From: Clostridia bacterium
GTDB lineage: Bacteria > Bacillota > Clostridia > UBA1212 > UBA1255
DNA length: 64,000 bases
Reading direction: 5' to 3'
Assembly (NCBI GenBank): GCA_016287565.1
Contig: JAEFAM010000004.1
Location: forward strand, 1-64,000
A model generated the notes under the pieces. That model was not told the origin of the DNA. It did not search any database and worked only from the letters and a program-made list of their open reading frames with translations. This document shows, piece by piece, positions 25,004 through 34,927 of this stretch. Position numbers and translations under genes: made by a program. Every line of letters starts with the position of its first letter. The stretch's first letter is position 1.

Positions 25004-25083
25004 GCCGGAAAACGGCCGCGCAATATCGCTGCCGGAATTACGGTTACTAAAAAGATTACAGAAGAAGAGGAACAGAAACTGCA

Positions 25084-27162
25084 ATGCCAAGAGATTATTC
25101 TTTGGAAAATACGCGTAATATCGGGATCATGGCACATATCGACGCCGGAAAGACGACCACCACCGAGCGTATTCTTTTCTATACCGGAAAGACGCACAAG
25201 ATCGGCGAGGTCCACGACGGCGCTGCCACGATGGACTATATGGTGCAGGAACAGGAGAGAGGCATAACGATCACGTCTGCCGCTACTACCGCGTTCTGGA
25301 AAGACACCCGTATAAACATTATCGACACTCCGGGGCACGTGGATTTTACCGTAGAAGTGGAAAGATCTCTCAGAGTGCTTGACGGCAGCGTCACGCTGTT
25401 CTGCGCGAAGGGCGGCGTCGAGCCCCAGTCCGAGACGGTATGGCGCCAGGCAGACCAGTACGGCGTGCCCAGAATGGGTTACGTGAACAAGATGGACATC
25501 ATGGGCGCGGACTTCTTCCGCGTCGTCGACATGATCCGCACGCGCCTGGGCGCAAACGCTGTTCCTATTCAGTTGCCGATCGGAAAAGAGAACGATTTCA
25601 AAGGGATAATCGATCTCGTTGAAATGAACGCTCATATGTATGAAGACGAGCTGGGCACCAAAGTGTCCATCACGGAGATCCCGGACGATTACAAAGAACT
25701 GGCCGAGACCTACCGCGAGCAGCTCATCGAAAGCGTTTCCGAATTCGACGACAACGTTATGGAGAAGTATCTTGAAGGAGGGGAACTTACGGTCCCCGAG
25801 ATCAAGGCCGCCATCCGCAAGGGGACGATCTCGGTCAAGATGATACCCATCTGCTGCGGTTCCTCTTACAGGAACAAAGGCGTGCAGATGCTGCTGGACG
25901 CGATCGTAGACTATATGCCCGCGCCTACCGACATCCCCTCGATCCACGGCACCAACCCCAAGACGGGAGAGGAAGAACCGCGCCACCCCAGTGACAGCGA
26001 GCCCTTCTCCGCCCTGGCCTTCAAGATCATCACCGACCCCTTCGTAGGCAAGCTCTGCTTCTTCAGAGTATACTCCGGAAAACTCTCCGCGGGTTCTTAC
26101 GTGTACAACGCCACCAAAGGCGAGAAGGAGCGCATCGGGCGCATCCTCCGCATGCACGCGAATCACCGCGAAGAAGTTGCCGAGGTATACACCGGAGAGA
26201 TCGCCGCGGCCGTGGGACTTAAGTGCACCACCACCGGCGACACGCTCTGCGACGAGCAGCACCCCGTCATCCTCGAGACTATGGAATTCCCGGATCCGGT
26301 CATTTCGATCGCCGTGGAGCCCAAGACCAAAGCCGGACAGGAGAAGATGGGAATAGCGCTTCAGAAGCTTGCCGAAGAAGACCCCACGTTCAGGGTACAT
26401 ACCGACAAGGACACGGGACAGACCATCATTTCCGGAATGGGCGAGCTGCACCTGGAGATCATCGTCGACAGGCTGCTCCGCGAATTCAAGGTCGAGGCCA
26501 ACGTGGGCAATCCCCAGGTGGCTTACAAAGAGGGCATCCGCAAGGCGGTGCATCAGGACAGCAAGTTCGTGCGTCAGTCAGGCGGCCGCGGTCAATACGG
26601 CCACTGCGTCATTGACGTGGAACCCCTTGAAAGAGGCGCCGGGTACGAGTTCGTCAACAAGATCGTCGGCGGCGTCGTGCCGAAGGAGTATATTGCCCCC
26701 ATCGATCAGGGAATACAGGAAGCGCTGCAGGCCGGCGTGCTGGGAGGATATCCCACCGTTGACCTGAGAGTCACCCTTGTAGACGGTTCGTACCACGAAG
26801 TGGACTCCTCCGAAATGGCCTTCAAGATCGCAGGATCCATGGCCATTAAAGAGGCCTGCAAGAAGGCGGATCCCGTGCTTCTGGAGCCCATAATGAAGGT
26901 CAGCATCACGGTGCCCGAAGAATATCTGGGCGACGTGATCGGATCCGTGAGCTCCAGGCGCGGACGCATCGACGGAATGGAAGACGTAGCGGGCACCAAG
27001 CGGATCACCGCCTACTGCCCCATGGCCGAGATGTTCGGTTACGCCACGTCGCTGAGGTCGATGACCCAGGGCCGCGGCACGTTCATCCTCGAACCCAGCC
27101 ACTACGAAGAAGTTCCCAAGAGCGTGCAGGACACAGTCCTCAAGGACAGGTCGGGGCTGTAA
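25084..27162 (+). CDS. fusA: Elongation factor G
   Basis: The protein has 692 residues, the usual length. GTPase motifs are [12 protein letters not shown] (P-loop), DTPGHVDFT and NKMD. The later domains carry [25 protein letters not shown] and SSRRGRI. EF-G drives translocation and, with RRF, ribosome recycling. It follows rpsG by 80 nt in the cluster. Confidence 0.98.
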   Translation: MPRDYSLENTRNIGIMAHIDAGKTTTTERILFYTGKTHKIGEVHDGAATMDYMVQEQERGITITSAATTAFWKDTRINIIDTPGHVDFTVEVERSLRVLDGSVTLFCAKGGVEPQSETVWRQADQYGVPRMGYVNKMDIMGADFFRVVDMIRTRLGANAVPIQLPIGKENDFKGIIDLVEMNAHMYEDELGTKVSITEIPDDYKELAETYREQLIESVSEFDDNVMEKYLEGGELTVPEIKAAIRKGTISVKMIPICCGSSYRNKGVQMLLDAIVDYMPAPTDIPSIHGTNPKTGEEEPRHPSDSEPFSALAFKIITDPFVGKLCFFRVYSGKLSAGSYVYNATKGEKERIGRILRMHANHREEVAEVYTGEIAAAVGLKCTTTGDTLCDEQHPVILETMEFPDPVISIAVEPKTKAGQEKMGIALQKLAEEDPTFRVHTDKDTGQTIISGMGELHLEIIVDRLLREFKVEANVGNPQVAYKEGIRKAVHQDSKFVRQSGGRGQYGHCVIDVEPLERGAGYEFVNKIVGGVVPKEYIAPIDQGIQEALQAGVLGGYPTVDLRVTLVDGSYHEVDSSEMAFKIAGSMAIKEACKKADPVLLEPIMKVSITVPEEYLGDVIGSVSSRRGRIDGMEDVAGTKRITAYCPMAEMFGYATSLRSMTQGRGTFILEPSHYEEVPKSVQDTVLKDRSGL

Positions 27163-27314
27163 GATCTCCATATTATCCGGGCTGAAAAGCCCGTCAACAT
27201 AATTTATCCCGGGAGCCTTTTTAACGGGGTCCCGAAAGAAGCAGGCGGCGTCCGGAAGCGGACCGGGCCCTGCTGCGGGCGGAGCCGCAAAGAAGCGCCT
27301 GGCGCAAAAAAATG

Positions 27315-27343
27315 TTGCGCCGTCCGAAAAAATAGTGTATGAT
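27315..27343 (+). promoter_or_regulatory. Promoter of tuf
   Basis: -35 TTGCGC (27315-27320), 17 bp, and -10 TATGAT (27338-27343) give tuf its own start of transcription. A hairpin, GGCGCAA (27301-27307) with TTGCGCC (27315-27321), overlaps the -35. GGGCT/AGCCC at 27179-27192 is a further small hairpin after fusA. The rest of 27163-27390 has no gene. Confidence 0.6.
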
Positions 27344-27390
27344 AACCATACGCGCATATTTAGTGTCATTTCTTTAAGGAGGAAAACAAA

Positions 27391-28602
27391 ATGGCAAAGC
27401 AAAAGTTTGAGAGAACCAAGCCTCACGTAAATATCGGTACCATCGGTCACGTTGACCACGGCAAGACCACGTTGACGGCTGCTATCACCAAAGTTCTGGC
27501 TATGGGCAACGACAAGATCCAGGTTAAGGCTTACGATCAGATCGACAACGCTCCCGAAGAGAAAGCCAGAGGTATCACGATCAACACCGCACACGTTGAG
27601 TACGAGACTGCCGCCAGACACTACGCTCACGTTGACTGCCCCGGACATGCCGACTACGTTAAGAACATGATCACCGGTGCTGCTCAGATGGACGGCGCTA
27701 TTCTGCTGGTCTCCGGACCCGACGGCCCGCAGGCTCAGACGAGAGAGCATATCCTTCTTGCCCGTCAGGTCGGTGTGCCCTACATCGTAGTATTCATGAA
27801 CAAGTGCGACCTGATCAAGCCCGGCGACGAGGAACTCCTCGACCTGTCCGAGATGGAGATCAGAGAGCTGCTCAGCAAGTACGACTTCCCCGGCGACGAT
27901 ATTCCGATCATCCGCGGTTCCGCTGCTCAGGCTCTTGAGAGCCCGTCCACCGATCCCAACGCTCCCGAGTACGCCTGCATCCACGAACTTATGGATGCCG
28001 TCGACAACTACATTCCTACTCCTCAGCGTCCCACCGATCTTCCTTTCCTGCTTCCTGTAGAAGACGTGTTCACGATCACCGGTCGTGGTACCGTTGCTAC
28101 CGGCCGTCTTGAGAGAGGTATCGTTAAGCTGAACGATCCCGCCGAGATCGTCGGACTCAAGGAAGAGAAGAAATCCACCGTCGTTACCGGTATCGAGATG
28201 TTCCGTAAATCCATGGACAGCGCAGAAGCCGGTGATAACGTAGGTCTCCTTCTCCGCGGCGTGCAGAGAACCGAAGTCGAAAGAGGACAGGTCATCGTTA
28301 AACCCGGTTCCATCCATCCTCACACTCACTTCAAGGCTCAGGTGTACGTTCTGACCGCTAACGAAGGCGGACGTCATAAGCCCTTCTTCACCAACTACAG
28401 ACCTCAGTTCTATTTCAGAACGACCGACGTTACCGGCGTTATCACTCTTCCCGAAGGCGTTGAGATGGTCATGCCCGGCGACCACATCGAGATGGAAGTC
28501 GAACTCATCACTCCTATCGCTATGGAGGAAGGTCTGAAGCTCGCTATCCGTGAAGGCGGCCGTACCGTTGGCGCGGGTTCCGTTACCAAGATCATTGAAT
28601 AA
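27391..28602 (+). CDS. tuf: Elongation factor Tu
   Basis: The protein has 403 residues and starts with ATG after AAGGAGG. GTPase motifs are [16 protein letters not shown] and NKCD; the domain 2 and 3 motifs GRGTVATGR and FRTTDVTG are present. The switch-adjacent loop that usually reads DGPMPQTREH or DGPMAQTREH reads [10 protein letters not shown] (Q114, A115). The codon use is strongly biased to T- and C-ending codons unlike most of the window, as expected for a very highly expressed gene. Confidence 0.98.
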   Translation: MAKQKFERTKPHVNIGTIGHVDHGKTTLTAAITKVLAMGNDKIQVKAYDQIDNAPEEKARGITINTAHVEYETAARHYAHVDCPGHADYVKNMITGAAQMDGAILLVSGPDGPQAQTREHILLARQVGVPYIVVFMNKCDLIKPGDEELLDLSEMEIRELLSKYDFPGDDIPIIRGSAAQALESPSTDPNAPEYACIHELMDAVDNYIPTPQRPTDLPFLLPVEDVFTITGRGTVATGRLERGIVKLNDPAEIVGLKEEKKSTVVTGIEMFRKSMDSAEAGDNVGLLLRGVQRTEVERGQVIVKPGSIHPHTHFKAQVYVLTANEGGRHKPFFTNYRPQFYFRTTDVTGVITLPEGVEMVMPGDHIEMEVELITPIAMEEGLKLAIREGGRTVGAGSVTKIIE

Positions 28603-28656
28603 TCCAGATTATTCAGAGACAGGACGGACGAGTCTTTATAAACCGTAAGCATTTCG

Positions 28657-28694
28657 AAGAGCGGCATATTCGTGTGTCGCTCTTTTGCTTTTTT
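28657..28694 (+). terminator. Terminator after tuf
   Basis: AAGAGCGGCA (28657-28666) pairs with TGTCGCTCTT (28675-28684) around an 8-nt loop and is followed by TTGCTTTTTT. It separates tuf from the GH84-like gene. Confidence 0.9.
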
Positions 28695-28711
28695 GAGAGG
28701 AGGCAGCAGCC

Positions 28712-30997
28712 GTGAGCAGAACTGACAAAGCTACAGGAGCCGTCGGAACTATCGGAGGTATCGGATCTGCAGGATCCGTCAGAAACAAAAGGACGCCGTT
28801 GAGGTTCGCGTCAATATTGCTTGCCCTGGCGTTGTTCGCCGCGGCGATCGCCGGGGGCTGTACAAACAGCAATGGAGGGAAGGACCCGGCGGATCCGACC
28901 GTGGTGCCGCAGGAGGGGACAACCGTGATACCGAGCGACGAACAGTGGGCCGCCGTTGCCGGCGCGCTGACGCCGAAGCCCAAGAGCATAATGCTGAAGG
29001 GCGGAAGCGTTGCCGTGGGGGAGGAGACGGATATAACGCAATTGCCCTATCTCAACGTGTACGAGACGCTGCTCGAAAAAGCGGAGATAAGCATCGACGG
29101 CGCCATGGGCCTCGAAGCGTACAAGGTCGAAGTGGACGAGGGCGGCGTCAAGATCATTGCCGGAAGCGACGACGGCGTGTATTACGCGCTGAAGACGCTT
29201 ACTCAATTGAGCCGCGCCGGAAGATTGCCCAAATCGACCATCGAGGACGAACCTACCGTGCCGCTTCGCGGCGTCATCGAAGGCTTCTACGGCCAGGCCT
29301 GGACCCACCAGTTCCGGCTGAACCTCTTCACTTTCATGGGCAAGTACAAGCTGAATACGTACATCTATGCCCCTAAAGACGACGCCAAGCACCGGTCCCG
29401 CTGGAGAGCCACCTACAGCGGAGAAGAGCTGAAAAAGATGCAGGAACTGGCGGATACGGCCAAAGCCAACCACGTCAAATTCGTGTACGCGCTGTCACCG
29501 GGCCTTGACATCAAGCTCGGAAGCGGGTACGAGAAAGACCTGGATTCGCTCTTCAAGAAATGCGAGCAATTGTACGAACTGGGCGTCAGGTATTTCGCCA
29601 TACTGCTGGACGACATCGAGTCCAGGGACGCGGAAGGCCACGCCAAACTGCTTAACGATTTCCAGACCGGCTTCATCGAGACCCACGAAGGCTGCGGCGA
29701 CCTGATCGCCATAAGCCCCGAGTTCTGCACCGGCATGTTGACGTCCTACACCAACAAATTCGCACCGCTGCTGAACGACAAGATAATAATGATGTGGACC
29801 GGTTCCGGCGTCATCCCCGCCAAGATCCTGTCCGGCGACATGCGGTCCATCAGCAAAAAATACGGTTCTAACGTGCTGGTCTGGTGGAACTATCCCGTGA
29901 ACGACACCATGGCGGATAATCTTTTCCTTGGCCCCTGCGAGAACGTTTCTCCCAAGATCCAGAGCGACATATCCGGCTTCGTGTCCAACCCGATGAACCA
30001 GGGATACGCGTCAATGCTTCCGCTGATCACCATTTCCGACTTCCTCTGGGATCCCGACGGGTACGATCCCGAGGCTGCCCTGGTCAACGCCGCCGCGGCC
30101 CTTATGCCCAAATGCGCCGACGCCCTGCTGACGTTCGCGGACCTTTGCCGCGCCTCCATCATCAACGGCAGCAAGTCCACTTTTTCGCTGGCCGAGGCCG
30201 TGGACAGGTATAACAGGGGAGAGGCTGATCTCAAGGCGCTGGAGGAGCTGATCGCGTCCATGGACAAGCTCCGGGAGGATCTGGAGAAGCTGAAGAACGA
30301 CGGGGACCCCCCGTTCGTTGACGATGCCCGCCGGTGGATCGACAAGGCGTTGTCATACGCCGCCCAGGCCAGAGTGCTGTTCGAGGTGGAAGCCGAGGCG
30401 CTCCGCGTCGGCGTTGACAATATCAGCGAGGAGGCCTCCCTGAAATTCTATGCAGATTTCAAGGCCGCCAGAGACCTGGCCAAGGGCAACAGCGCCATCG
30501 TGAGCCCGGACGTGCTTGCCCCGCTTTCGGCCAACGCCCTGGGCCGCCTAAACCGGCTCCTGAAGTATAAAGGCGAGTCCGGTCGGGCAGATGCCGTTGC
30601 CATCAGCGACTGCGCCGCCTACGAGGATTACGTGCTGGACAATATCAACGACGGCGACGAGGGCACGTATTTCTGGACCCAGGGCACGCTGGCCGTTGCC
30701 TCGGGCAACCGCGTGGGATATATCGGACTTGACCTGGGCTTCGTGACGGATATCGAAAACGTGTATATCACCACCGGTTTCGGCGGCAAGGACGCGCTTA
30801 CGAATATGATCGTGGAGTATTCCGAGGACGGAAACAACTGGACGACGCTGGCTTCCGGGAAGCTGGGTGAAGAGGTCATCCTGAAGCCCGAGGGAGTGCG
30901 CGCCAGGTACGTGCGTCTCAGGAACGGAGACCCGTCGTCGCCCTACTGGGTGATCATCAGGTCTTTCGAGGTCAATTCCATCAAGGCGAAGGATTGA
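28712..30997 (+). CDS. GH84-like beta-N-acetylglucosaminidase lipoprotein
   Basis: The protein has 761 residues and starts with GTG at 28712, 8 nt after GAGGAGG. A lipobox ends in AGGC (about residue 50). Residues about 90-175 are the N-terminal GH20b/GH84-associated domain, and about 180-480 the catalytic barrel: RGVIEGFYGQAWTHQFR, YAPKDD, and the catalytic Asp pair D300-D301 in LLDDIES. A helical part follows, then a C-terminal F5/8-type (CBM32-like) domain (about 625-755). Such enzymes release N-acetylglucosamine from host glycans or O-GlcNAc proteins at the cell surface. It precedes the PHP gene at 31035 by 37 nt. Confidence 0.9.
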   Translation: MSRTDKATGAVGTIGGIGSAGSVRNKRTPLRFASILLALALFAAAIAGGCTNSNGGKDPADPTVVPQEGTTVIPSDEQWAAVAGALTPKPKSIMLKGGSVAVGEETDITQLPYLNVYETLLEKAEISIDGAMGLEAYKVEVDEGGVKIIAGSDDGVYYALKTLTQLSRAGRLPKSTIEDEPTVPLRGVIEGFYGQAWTHQFRLNLFTFMGKYKLNTYIYAPKDDAKHRSRWRATYSGEELKKMQELADTAKANHVKFVYALSPGLDIKLGSGYEKDLDSLFKKCEQLYELGVRYFAILLDDIESRDAEGHAKLLNDFQTGFIETHEGCGDLIAISPEFCTGMLTSYTNKFAPLLNDKIIMMWTGSGVIPAKILSGDMRSISKKYGSNVLVWWNYPVNDTMADNLFLGPCENVSPKIQSDISGFVSNPMNQGYASMLPLITISDFLWDPDGYDPEAALVNAAAALMPKCADALLTFADLCRASIINGSKSTFSLAEAVDRYNRGEADLKALEELIASMDKLREDLEKLKNDGDPPFVDDARRWIDKALSYAAQARVLFEVEAEALRVGVDNISEEASLKFYADFKAARDLAKGNSAIVSPDVLAPLSANALGRLNRLLKYKGESGRADAVAISDCAAYEDYVLDNINDGDEGTYFWTQGTLAVASGNRVGYIGLDLGFVTDIENVYITTGFGGKDALTNMIVEYSEDGNNWTTLASGKLGEEVILKPEGVRARYVRLRNGDPSSPYWVIIRSFEVNSIKAKD

Positions 30998-31034
30998 ATC
31001 AAAAGGCAAACGATCGAAAGGGGAGAGGCGCGGT

Positions 31035-32219
31035 ATGACGCATCCTGAGAAAAGGCTTGCCCGGCGGTACGACACGCCGGGGAGGTGCGCGGAATTTACG
31101 GATATTGTATATAAGCCCGGTGACGCCAACTGGCAGATGCTGCGCGCGGCCGAGCACAAGTTCGATCCGGAGCCGCCGGAACTGAACCTGTATATAGGTG
31201 AGATGCACGGCCACACGAACCTGTCAGACGGCAGCGTGGACATTGACACGTATTTCAGGAATCTGAAGAGCAGAGGCCTGGACTTCGCCGCCCTTTCCGA
31301 CCACGACCACGGCGGAGTGGGCCGCCCTGCGCTTTGGGAGGGCTCGCCTTCCAAGTGGGACCTTATCCGCGAAAAAGTCCGTGAATATTACGAGCCCGGC
31401 AAGTTCACCACTCTTTTAGCGTATGAGCGGGATTCCTATCCTTTTTATTGCAACCTGGTGATCTATTATGGCTCCCACGGGGGCGAGATGATACGGGGCG
31501 TCAGGGACGGCGAATTCACTGCGGAGGAACTGGCTTCGGCGCTTCGGCGGGACGACGTTTTGCTGATCCCTCACGACACATGGATGTTTTCGGCGGGAGC
31601 AGACCTTGCCAGGATCCCCGAGGAGCTGTTGACGCCTGTGATCGAGCTGTATTCCTGCGCCGACGCCGCCGAATATATGGGCAATCCCGCTTTCGACACC
31701 GACAGCGCCTGCGAAGGCGGATTCTGGCAGGACGCCCTCAGGCGCGGAGCCAGGATGGGCTGCATCGGCGGATCGGACAATCATTCCGGCGGCGGGGCAA
31801 CGGTCCTTGACCGTCCCTATCCCCAGAACTTCCAGGGCCTCACCGGCGTGTGGGCGGAGGATAATACGGTGGAGTCCATCTTTGCCGCCCTCAAAGCCCG
31901 CCGCTGCTACGCCTTTATGGGCGGCCGCATGGAGATCGATTTCCGCATAAACGGCCGCTATATGGGCTCCGAATTTGCCGCGGACGAAGACGAGGACCTG
32001 GCCGTCTGGTTCGACGTCAAGGCGGACGCGCCCGTGAAGCAGGTCACTCTCGTAAAGAACCTCAGAGACTATATCGTCCTGCGAAACCGGGTCAGCCAGA
32101 CGATCTTCGACTACGAGCGGGAGACTGGCTGTGACTGCTACTATCTCAGGGTCGAACTGTCCGACGGGCGCTTCGGCTGGACCAGCCCGATCTGGGTCTC
32201 GAGCGATAAAAATACGTAA
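31035..32219 (+). CDS. PHP-domain metallohydrolase (CehA/McbA-like)
   Basis: The protein has 394 residues, with GAAAGGGGAGAG before the ATG. The PHP motifs are GEMHGHTNLSDGS (near 55), ALSDHDH (near 90), IPHDTW and GGSDNHSGGG. The C-terminal part (about 290-390) is a beta domain (WFDVKADAPVKQVTLV, IWVSS) typical of CehA/McbA and DUF3604-like proteins. It is co-oriented with the GH84-like gene 37 nt upstream and probably in the same operon. The substrate is unknown. Confidence 0.85.
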   Translation: MTHPEKRLARRYDTPGRCAEFTDIVYKPGDANWQMLRAAEHKFDPEPPELNLYIGEMHGHTNLSDGSVDIDTYFRNLKSRGLDFAALSDHDHGGVGRPALWEGSPSKWDLIREKVREYYEPGKFTTLLAYERDSYPFYCNLVIYYGSHGGEMIRGVRDGEFTAEELASALRRDDVLLIPHDTWMFSAGADLARIPEELLTPVIELYSCADAAEYMGNPAFDTDSACEGGFWQDALRRGARMGCIGGSDNHSGGGATVLDRPYPQNFQGLTGVWAEDNTVESIFAALKARRCYAFMGGRMEIDFRINGRYMGSEFAADEDEDLAVWFDVKADAPVKQVTLVKNLRDYIVLRNRVSQTIFDYERETGCDCYYLRVELSDGRFGWTSPIWVSSDKNT

Positions 32220-32389
32220 AATCCGCGCACGATACGCGCAAGATCTGCGAAATAGCAGGTCAAGGCACTGCCGTAAACGTTGTTGACGTCGTATTCATAT
32301 TCCGGTTTCGCTCTACCGCCTCGGCAGGCACCGGCCGGCGCCGTCATTGCCTTTTTGTTGCCCATTTCAAACTTTCAAAAAATGTTAGT

Positions 32390-32424
32390 TAAGTAAAACG
32401 GCCCGATTTTTCCTGTTTTACTTA
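32390..32424. repeat. TTAAGTAAAA hairpin, first copy
   Basis: TAAGTAAAAC (32390-32399) pairs with GTTTTACTTA (32415-32424) around a loop beginning GGCCCGATTT. It shares its stem and part of its loop with the copy at 32649. Confidence 0.75.
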
Positions 32425-32648
32425 CATTGTCGCTCATTTGACACGTCAGGCGCTGCCTCTGTGTCAAAAAAGTCCGCCATTTTGCGCAGGACAGCGGCGC
32501 CGATCAGTATAAAACACGGACGTCAGACGAACGTCTTTCACAAAATCGCCGTTTGAACAAGAATAAGAACAATAGTCGCAAAACCGCGCCGTCCATTCAA
32601 ACTATGCTCCTTGATCAAACGAGCGATATCGGCGAAGAGGCAGAGCAG

Positions 32649-32689
32649 AGTTAAGTAAAAACGGCGAAAAAACACGATTTTACTTAACT
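32649..32689. repeat. TTAAGTAAAA hairpin, second copy
   Basis: AGTTAAGTAAAA (32649-32660) pairs perfectly with TTTTACTTAACT (32678-32689). A T-run (GAGATTTTTT) follows, so this copy could act as a terminator. Confidence 0.75.
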
Positions 32690-32822
32690 TGAGATTTTTT
32701 CCAAAATGCGGATACAGAACCGTCCGGCAAAAACGAGAAAACAGGGCGAAAATCGTCTTTGGCACCGGCAGATATTCACGGAAACGAGACTTAAGAAAAA
32801 TAAGAAAAGAGCCAAAAATAAG

Positions 32823-32851
32823 TTGCAACGCCATCGCCGTTGTGGTAGAAT
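32823..32851 (+). promoter_or_regulatory. Promoter of xpt
   Basis: -35 TTGCAA (32823-32828), 17 bp, and -10 TAGAAT (32846-32851) preceded by TGG. The leader to the TTG start is only about 40 nt, too short for a purine riboswitch, which is the usual regulator of xpt in Bacilli. Confidence 0.6.
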
Positions 32852-32899
32852 TACCGCGTATTCTTTTTGTGTTTTTTCGCAGAAGGGAGGGCTATCGCC

Positions 32900-33472
32900 T
32901 TGCAGCTTTTAGAAGAAAGAATACTGCGTGACGGGAAGGTTTTTCCTGACGACGTGCTTAAAGTAGACTCTTTCCTCAACCACCAGCTCGATACCGCGCT
33001 GCTGGATGCTGTGGGCACGGAAATTGCCGCCCGATTTGCGGGCACGGGAGTGACTAAAGTGTTGACCGCCGAAGCCAGTGGCATTGCCCTGGCTTGCTTT
33101 GTTTCCCTGCACCTTGGCTGCCCCGCGCTTTTCGCGAAGAAGTCCAGGACCTCCAACATCTCCAGCGGCGTGTGGAGCGCGGAAGCCCATTCCTACACTC
33201 ACGGAAACGACTACACCATGATCGTTTCGAAAGAATATCTCGGTGAAAACGACGTCGTGCTCATAGTAGACGACTTTCTGGCCAATGGAAGCGCCCTGAA
33301 CGCGCTCTGGGAGATCTGCAAAAAGGCCGGGGCGTCGGTGGCGGGAGCCGGAATAGCCGTGGAAAAAGTATATCAGGGAGGCGGAGACGTGCTTCGCGAC
33401 GCAGGACTGCGCGTGGAGTCGATGGCACGGATAGCGTCAATGGATACCGAGGACGGGATCAGGTTCTGCTGA
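32900..33472 (+). CDS. xpt: Xanthine phosphoribosyltransferase
   Basis: The protein has 190 residues and starts with TTG at 32900, after GAAGGGAGG. The sequence fits the Xpt family (about 190-194 residues): LLEERILRDGKVFP, VDSFLNHQLD, and the PRPP loop VLIVDDFLANGSA (120-132). It converts xanthine and PRPP to XMP in purine salvage. It sits upstream of a BMP-type importer, which supports a shared purine-supply role. Confidence 0.93.
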   Translation: MQLLEERILRDGKVFPDDVLKVDSFLNHQLDTALLDAVGTEIAARFAGTGVTKVLTAEASGIALACFVSLHLGCPALFAKKSRTSNISSGVWSAEAHSYTHGNDYTMIVSKEYLGENDVVLIVDDFLANGSALNALWEICKKAGASVAGAGIAVEKVYQGGGDVLRDAGLRVESMARIASMDTEDGIRFC

Positions 33473-33512
33473 GCGGGACGGACCGCCCTCAAATTTTTTA
33501 CAACGTCAATTA

Positions 33513-33526
33513 CTTAAGTACTTAAG
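33513..33526. promoter_or_regulatory. 14-bp palindrome upstream of the BMP importer
   Basis: CTTAAGTACTTAAG is a perfect palindrome 115 bp before the lipoprotein gene. The CTTAAGTA core recalls the stems at 32390 and 32649. It could be an operator controlling the importer; no -35/-10 pair is clear in this 169-bp gap. Confidence 0.5.
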
Positions 33527-33641
33527 ATAAAAGCTCGACGAAAAAGCCCGGAAGTACAACCACTACATATTTAATTCGGATTGCGCGGCGCCCGTACCGG
33601 ACGGCCGGTGATCATAAATTCATTTTTGGAGGAACGGTAAA

Positions 33642-34838
33642 ATGTTCAAAAAAATTCTCTCTCTTTGTCTGGCGATTCTTATGGTAGCCGGTCTCTGCGT
33701 GGGATTGTCCAGCTGCAACAGCAGCAAAGACAGCTTCAAGATCGGCGTCATCCTGCTTCACGATGAATCTTCCACTTACGACAAGAACTTCATCAACGGC
33801 ATCAACGACGCTCAGAAAGCGCTTGGACTGAAGGACAGCCAGGTCATCATCAAAAAGGGCATTCCCGAAGGCAACGAGTGCTATGAAGCCGCTGCCGAGC
33901 TCGTAGCGGAAGGCTGCAAGATCGTGTTCGCCGACAGCTTCGGCCACGAGGACTACATGATCAAAGCCGCTAAGGAATTCAAGGACGTTCAGTTCTGCCA
34001 CGCTACCGGTACGAAAGCCCACACCGAAGGCCTTGACAACTATCACAACGCTTTCGCGTCCATCTACGAAGGCAGATACCTTGCCGGTATCGCCGCCGGC
34101 CTCAAACTTAAGGCCATGATGGAAGCTGACAGCACGATCGTTCCGAAGATCGGCTACGTCGGCGCCTTCACCTACGCCGAAGTTATTTCCGGTTACACCT
34201 CTTTCTACCTTGGCGTTAAAGAGATCGTTCCCAACGTCACCATGGACGTTCAGTTCACCGGTTCCTGGTACGACGAGAACGAAGAGCGCAACGCCGCTCT
34301 CGCTCTGATCAACGGCGGCTGCGTGCTTATCAGCCAGCATGCCGACTCCATGGGCGCTCCCTCCGTCTGCGAGGACAAGAACGTTCCCAACGTATCCTAC
34401 AACGGCTCTACGCTCAGCTCCTGCCCCAACACCTTCATCGTTTCTTCCAGGATCGACTGGGCTCCTTACTTCGAGTACATCTGCAACCAGGTCATCAACG
34501 GCAAGAAGATCGATACCGACTGGACCGGAACTATCGAGACCGCTTCCGTCAGACTTACCGACGTCAACGACAAAGCCGCGGCTGCCAATACCCAGGCCAC
34601 TATCGACCAGTATAAGGCCGAGCTCATCGCCGGTACCCGCCACGTATTCGACACCAACAACTTCACTGTTGACGGCCAGAAGCTGACCTCCTACAAGGCT
34701 GACGTTGACACCGACGCCAACTACGAGGGCGACACCGAAGTTATCAAAGACGGATATTTCCACGAGTCTGAATACAGATCCGCTCCTTACTTCGATCTTG
34801 CTATCGACGGTATCACCAGGATTAACGTTGCGTTCTGA
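33642..34838 (+). CDS. BMP-family substrate-binding lipoprotein (nucleoside/purine uptake)
   Basis: The protein has 398 residues, with TTGGAGGAAC before the ATG. Its lipobox is LSSC (about residue 24-27). The PnrA/BMP fold is shown by FKIGVILLHDESSTYDKNF, VFADSFGHEDYM, GTKAHTEGLDNYH, EGRYLAGIAAGL and VLISQHADSMG. BMP proteins bind purine nucleosides and deliver them to an ABC importer. Its codon use is biased like that of tuf, suggesting high expression. A terminator follows, then the ATPase and permeases. Confidence 0.92.
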   Translation: MFKKILSLCLAILMVAGLCVGLSSCNSSKDSFKIGVILLHDESSTYDKNFINGINDAQKALGLKDSQVIIKKGIPEGNECYEAAAELVAEGCKIVFADSFGHEDYMIKAAKEFKDVQFCHATGTKAHTEGLDNYHNAFASIYEGRYLAGIAAGLKLKAMMEADSTIVPKIGYVGAFTYAEVISGYTSFYLGVKEIVPNVTMDVQFTGSWYDENEERNAALALINGGCVLISQHADSMGAPSVCEDKNVPNVSYNGSTLSSCPNTFIVSSRIDWAPYFEYICNQVINGKKIDTDWTGTIETASVRLTDVNDKAAAANTQATIDQYKAELIAGTRHVFDTNNFTVDGQKLTSYKADVDTDANYEGDTEVIKDGYFHESEYRSAPYFDLAIDGITRINVAF

Positions 34839-34862
34839 TAACACGACGATCCAGGATCCACG

Positions 34863-34896
34863 GAAAGGCAGGCGGCTGCCTGCCTTTCTGTTTTTT
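34863..34896 (+). terminator. Terminator or attenuator after the BMP gene
   Basis: GAAAGGCAGGC (34863-34873) pairs perfectly with GCCTGCCTTTC (34878-34888), followed by TGTTTTTT. It lies between the binding-protein gene and the ATPase gene of one transporter, so partial read-through would give more binding protein than membrane parts. Confidence 0.92.
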
Positions 34897-34927
34897 CCCA
34901 AAAACATTGTTGCGGAGGGAGCGACAG

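Larger units (their letters stand above)
32220..32822. other. Gene-free AT-rich gap with two related hairpins
   Basis: About 600 bases without a convincing gene and lower in GC than their surroundings. Two similar stem-loops lie 260 bp apart, described separately. The short open frames here have neither a ribosome binding site nor recognisable protein sequence. It may be an old insertion. Confidence 0.6.

Noticed and set aside
32538..32834. Minus-strand 98-codon frame in the gap before xpt
   Set aside because: It has no recognisable domain and no convincing ribosome binding site, and it contains the hairpin at 32649, so it is treated as non-coding.
32700..32899. Guanine/xanthine riboswitch upstream of xpt
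   Set aside because: No conserved purine-riboswitch core was seen and the predicted leader is only about 40 nt.
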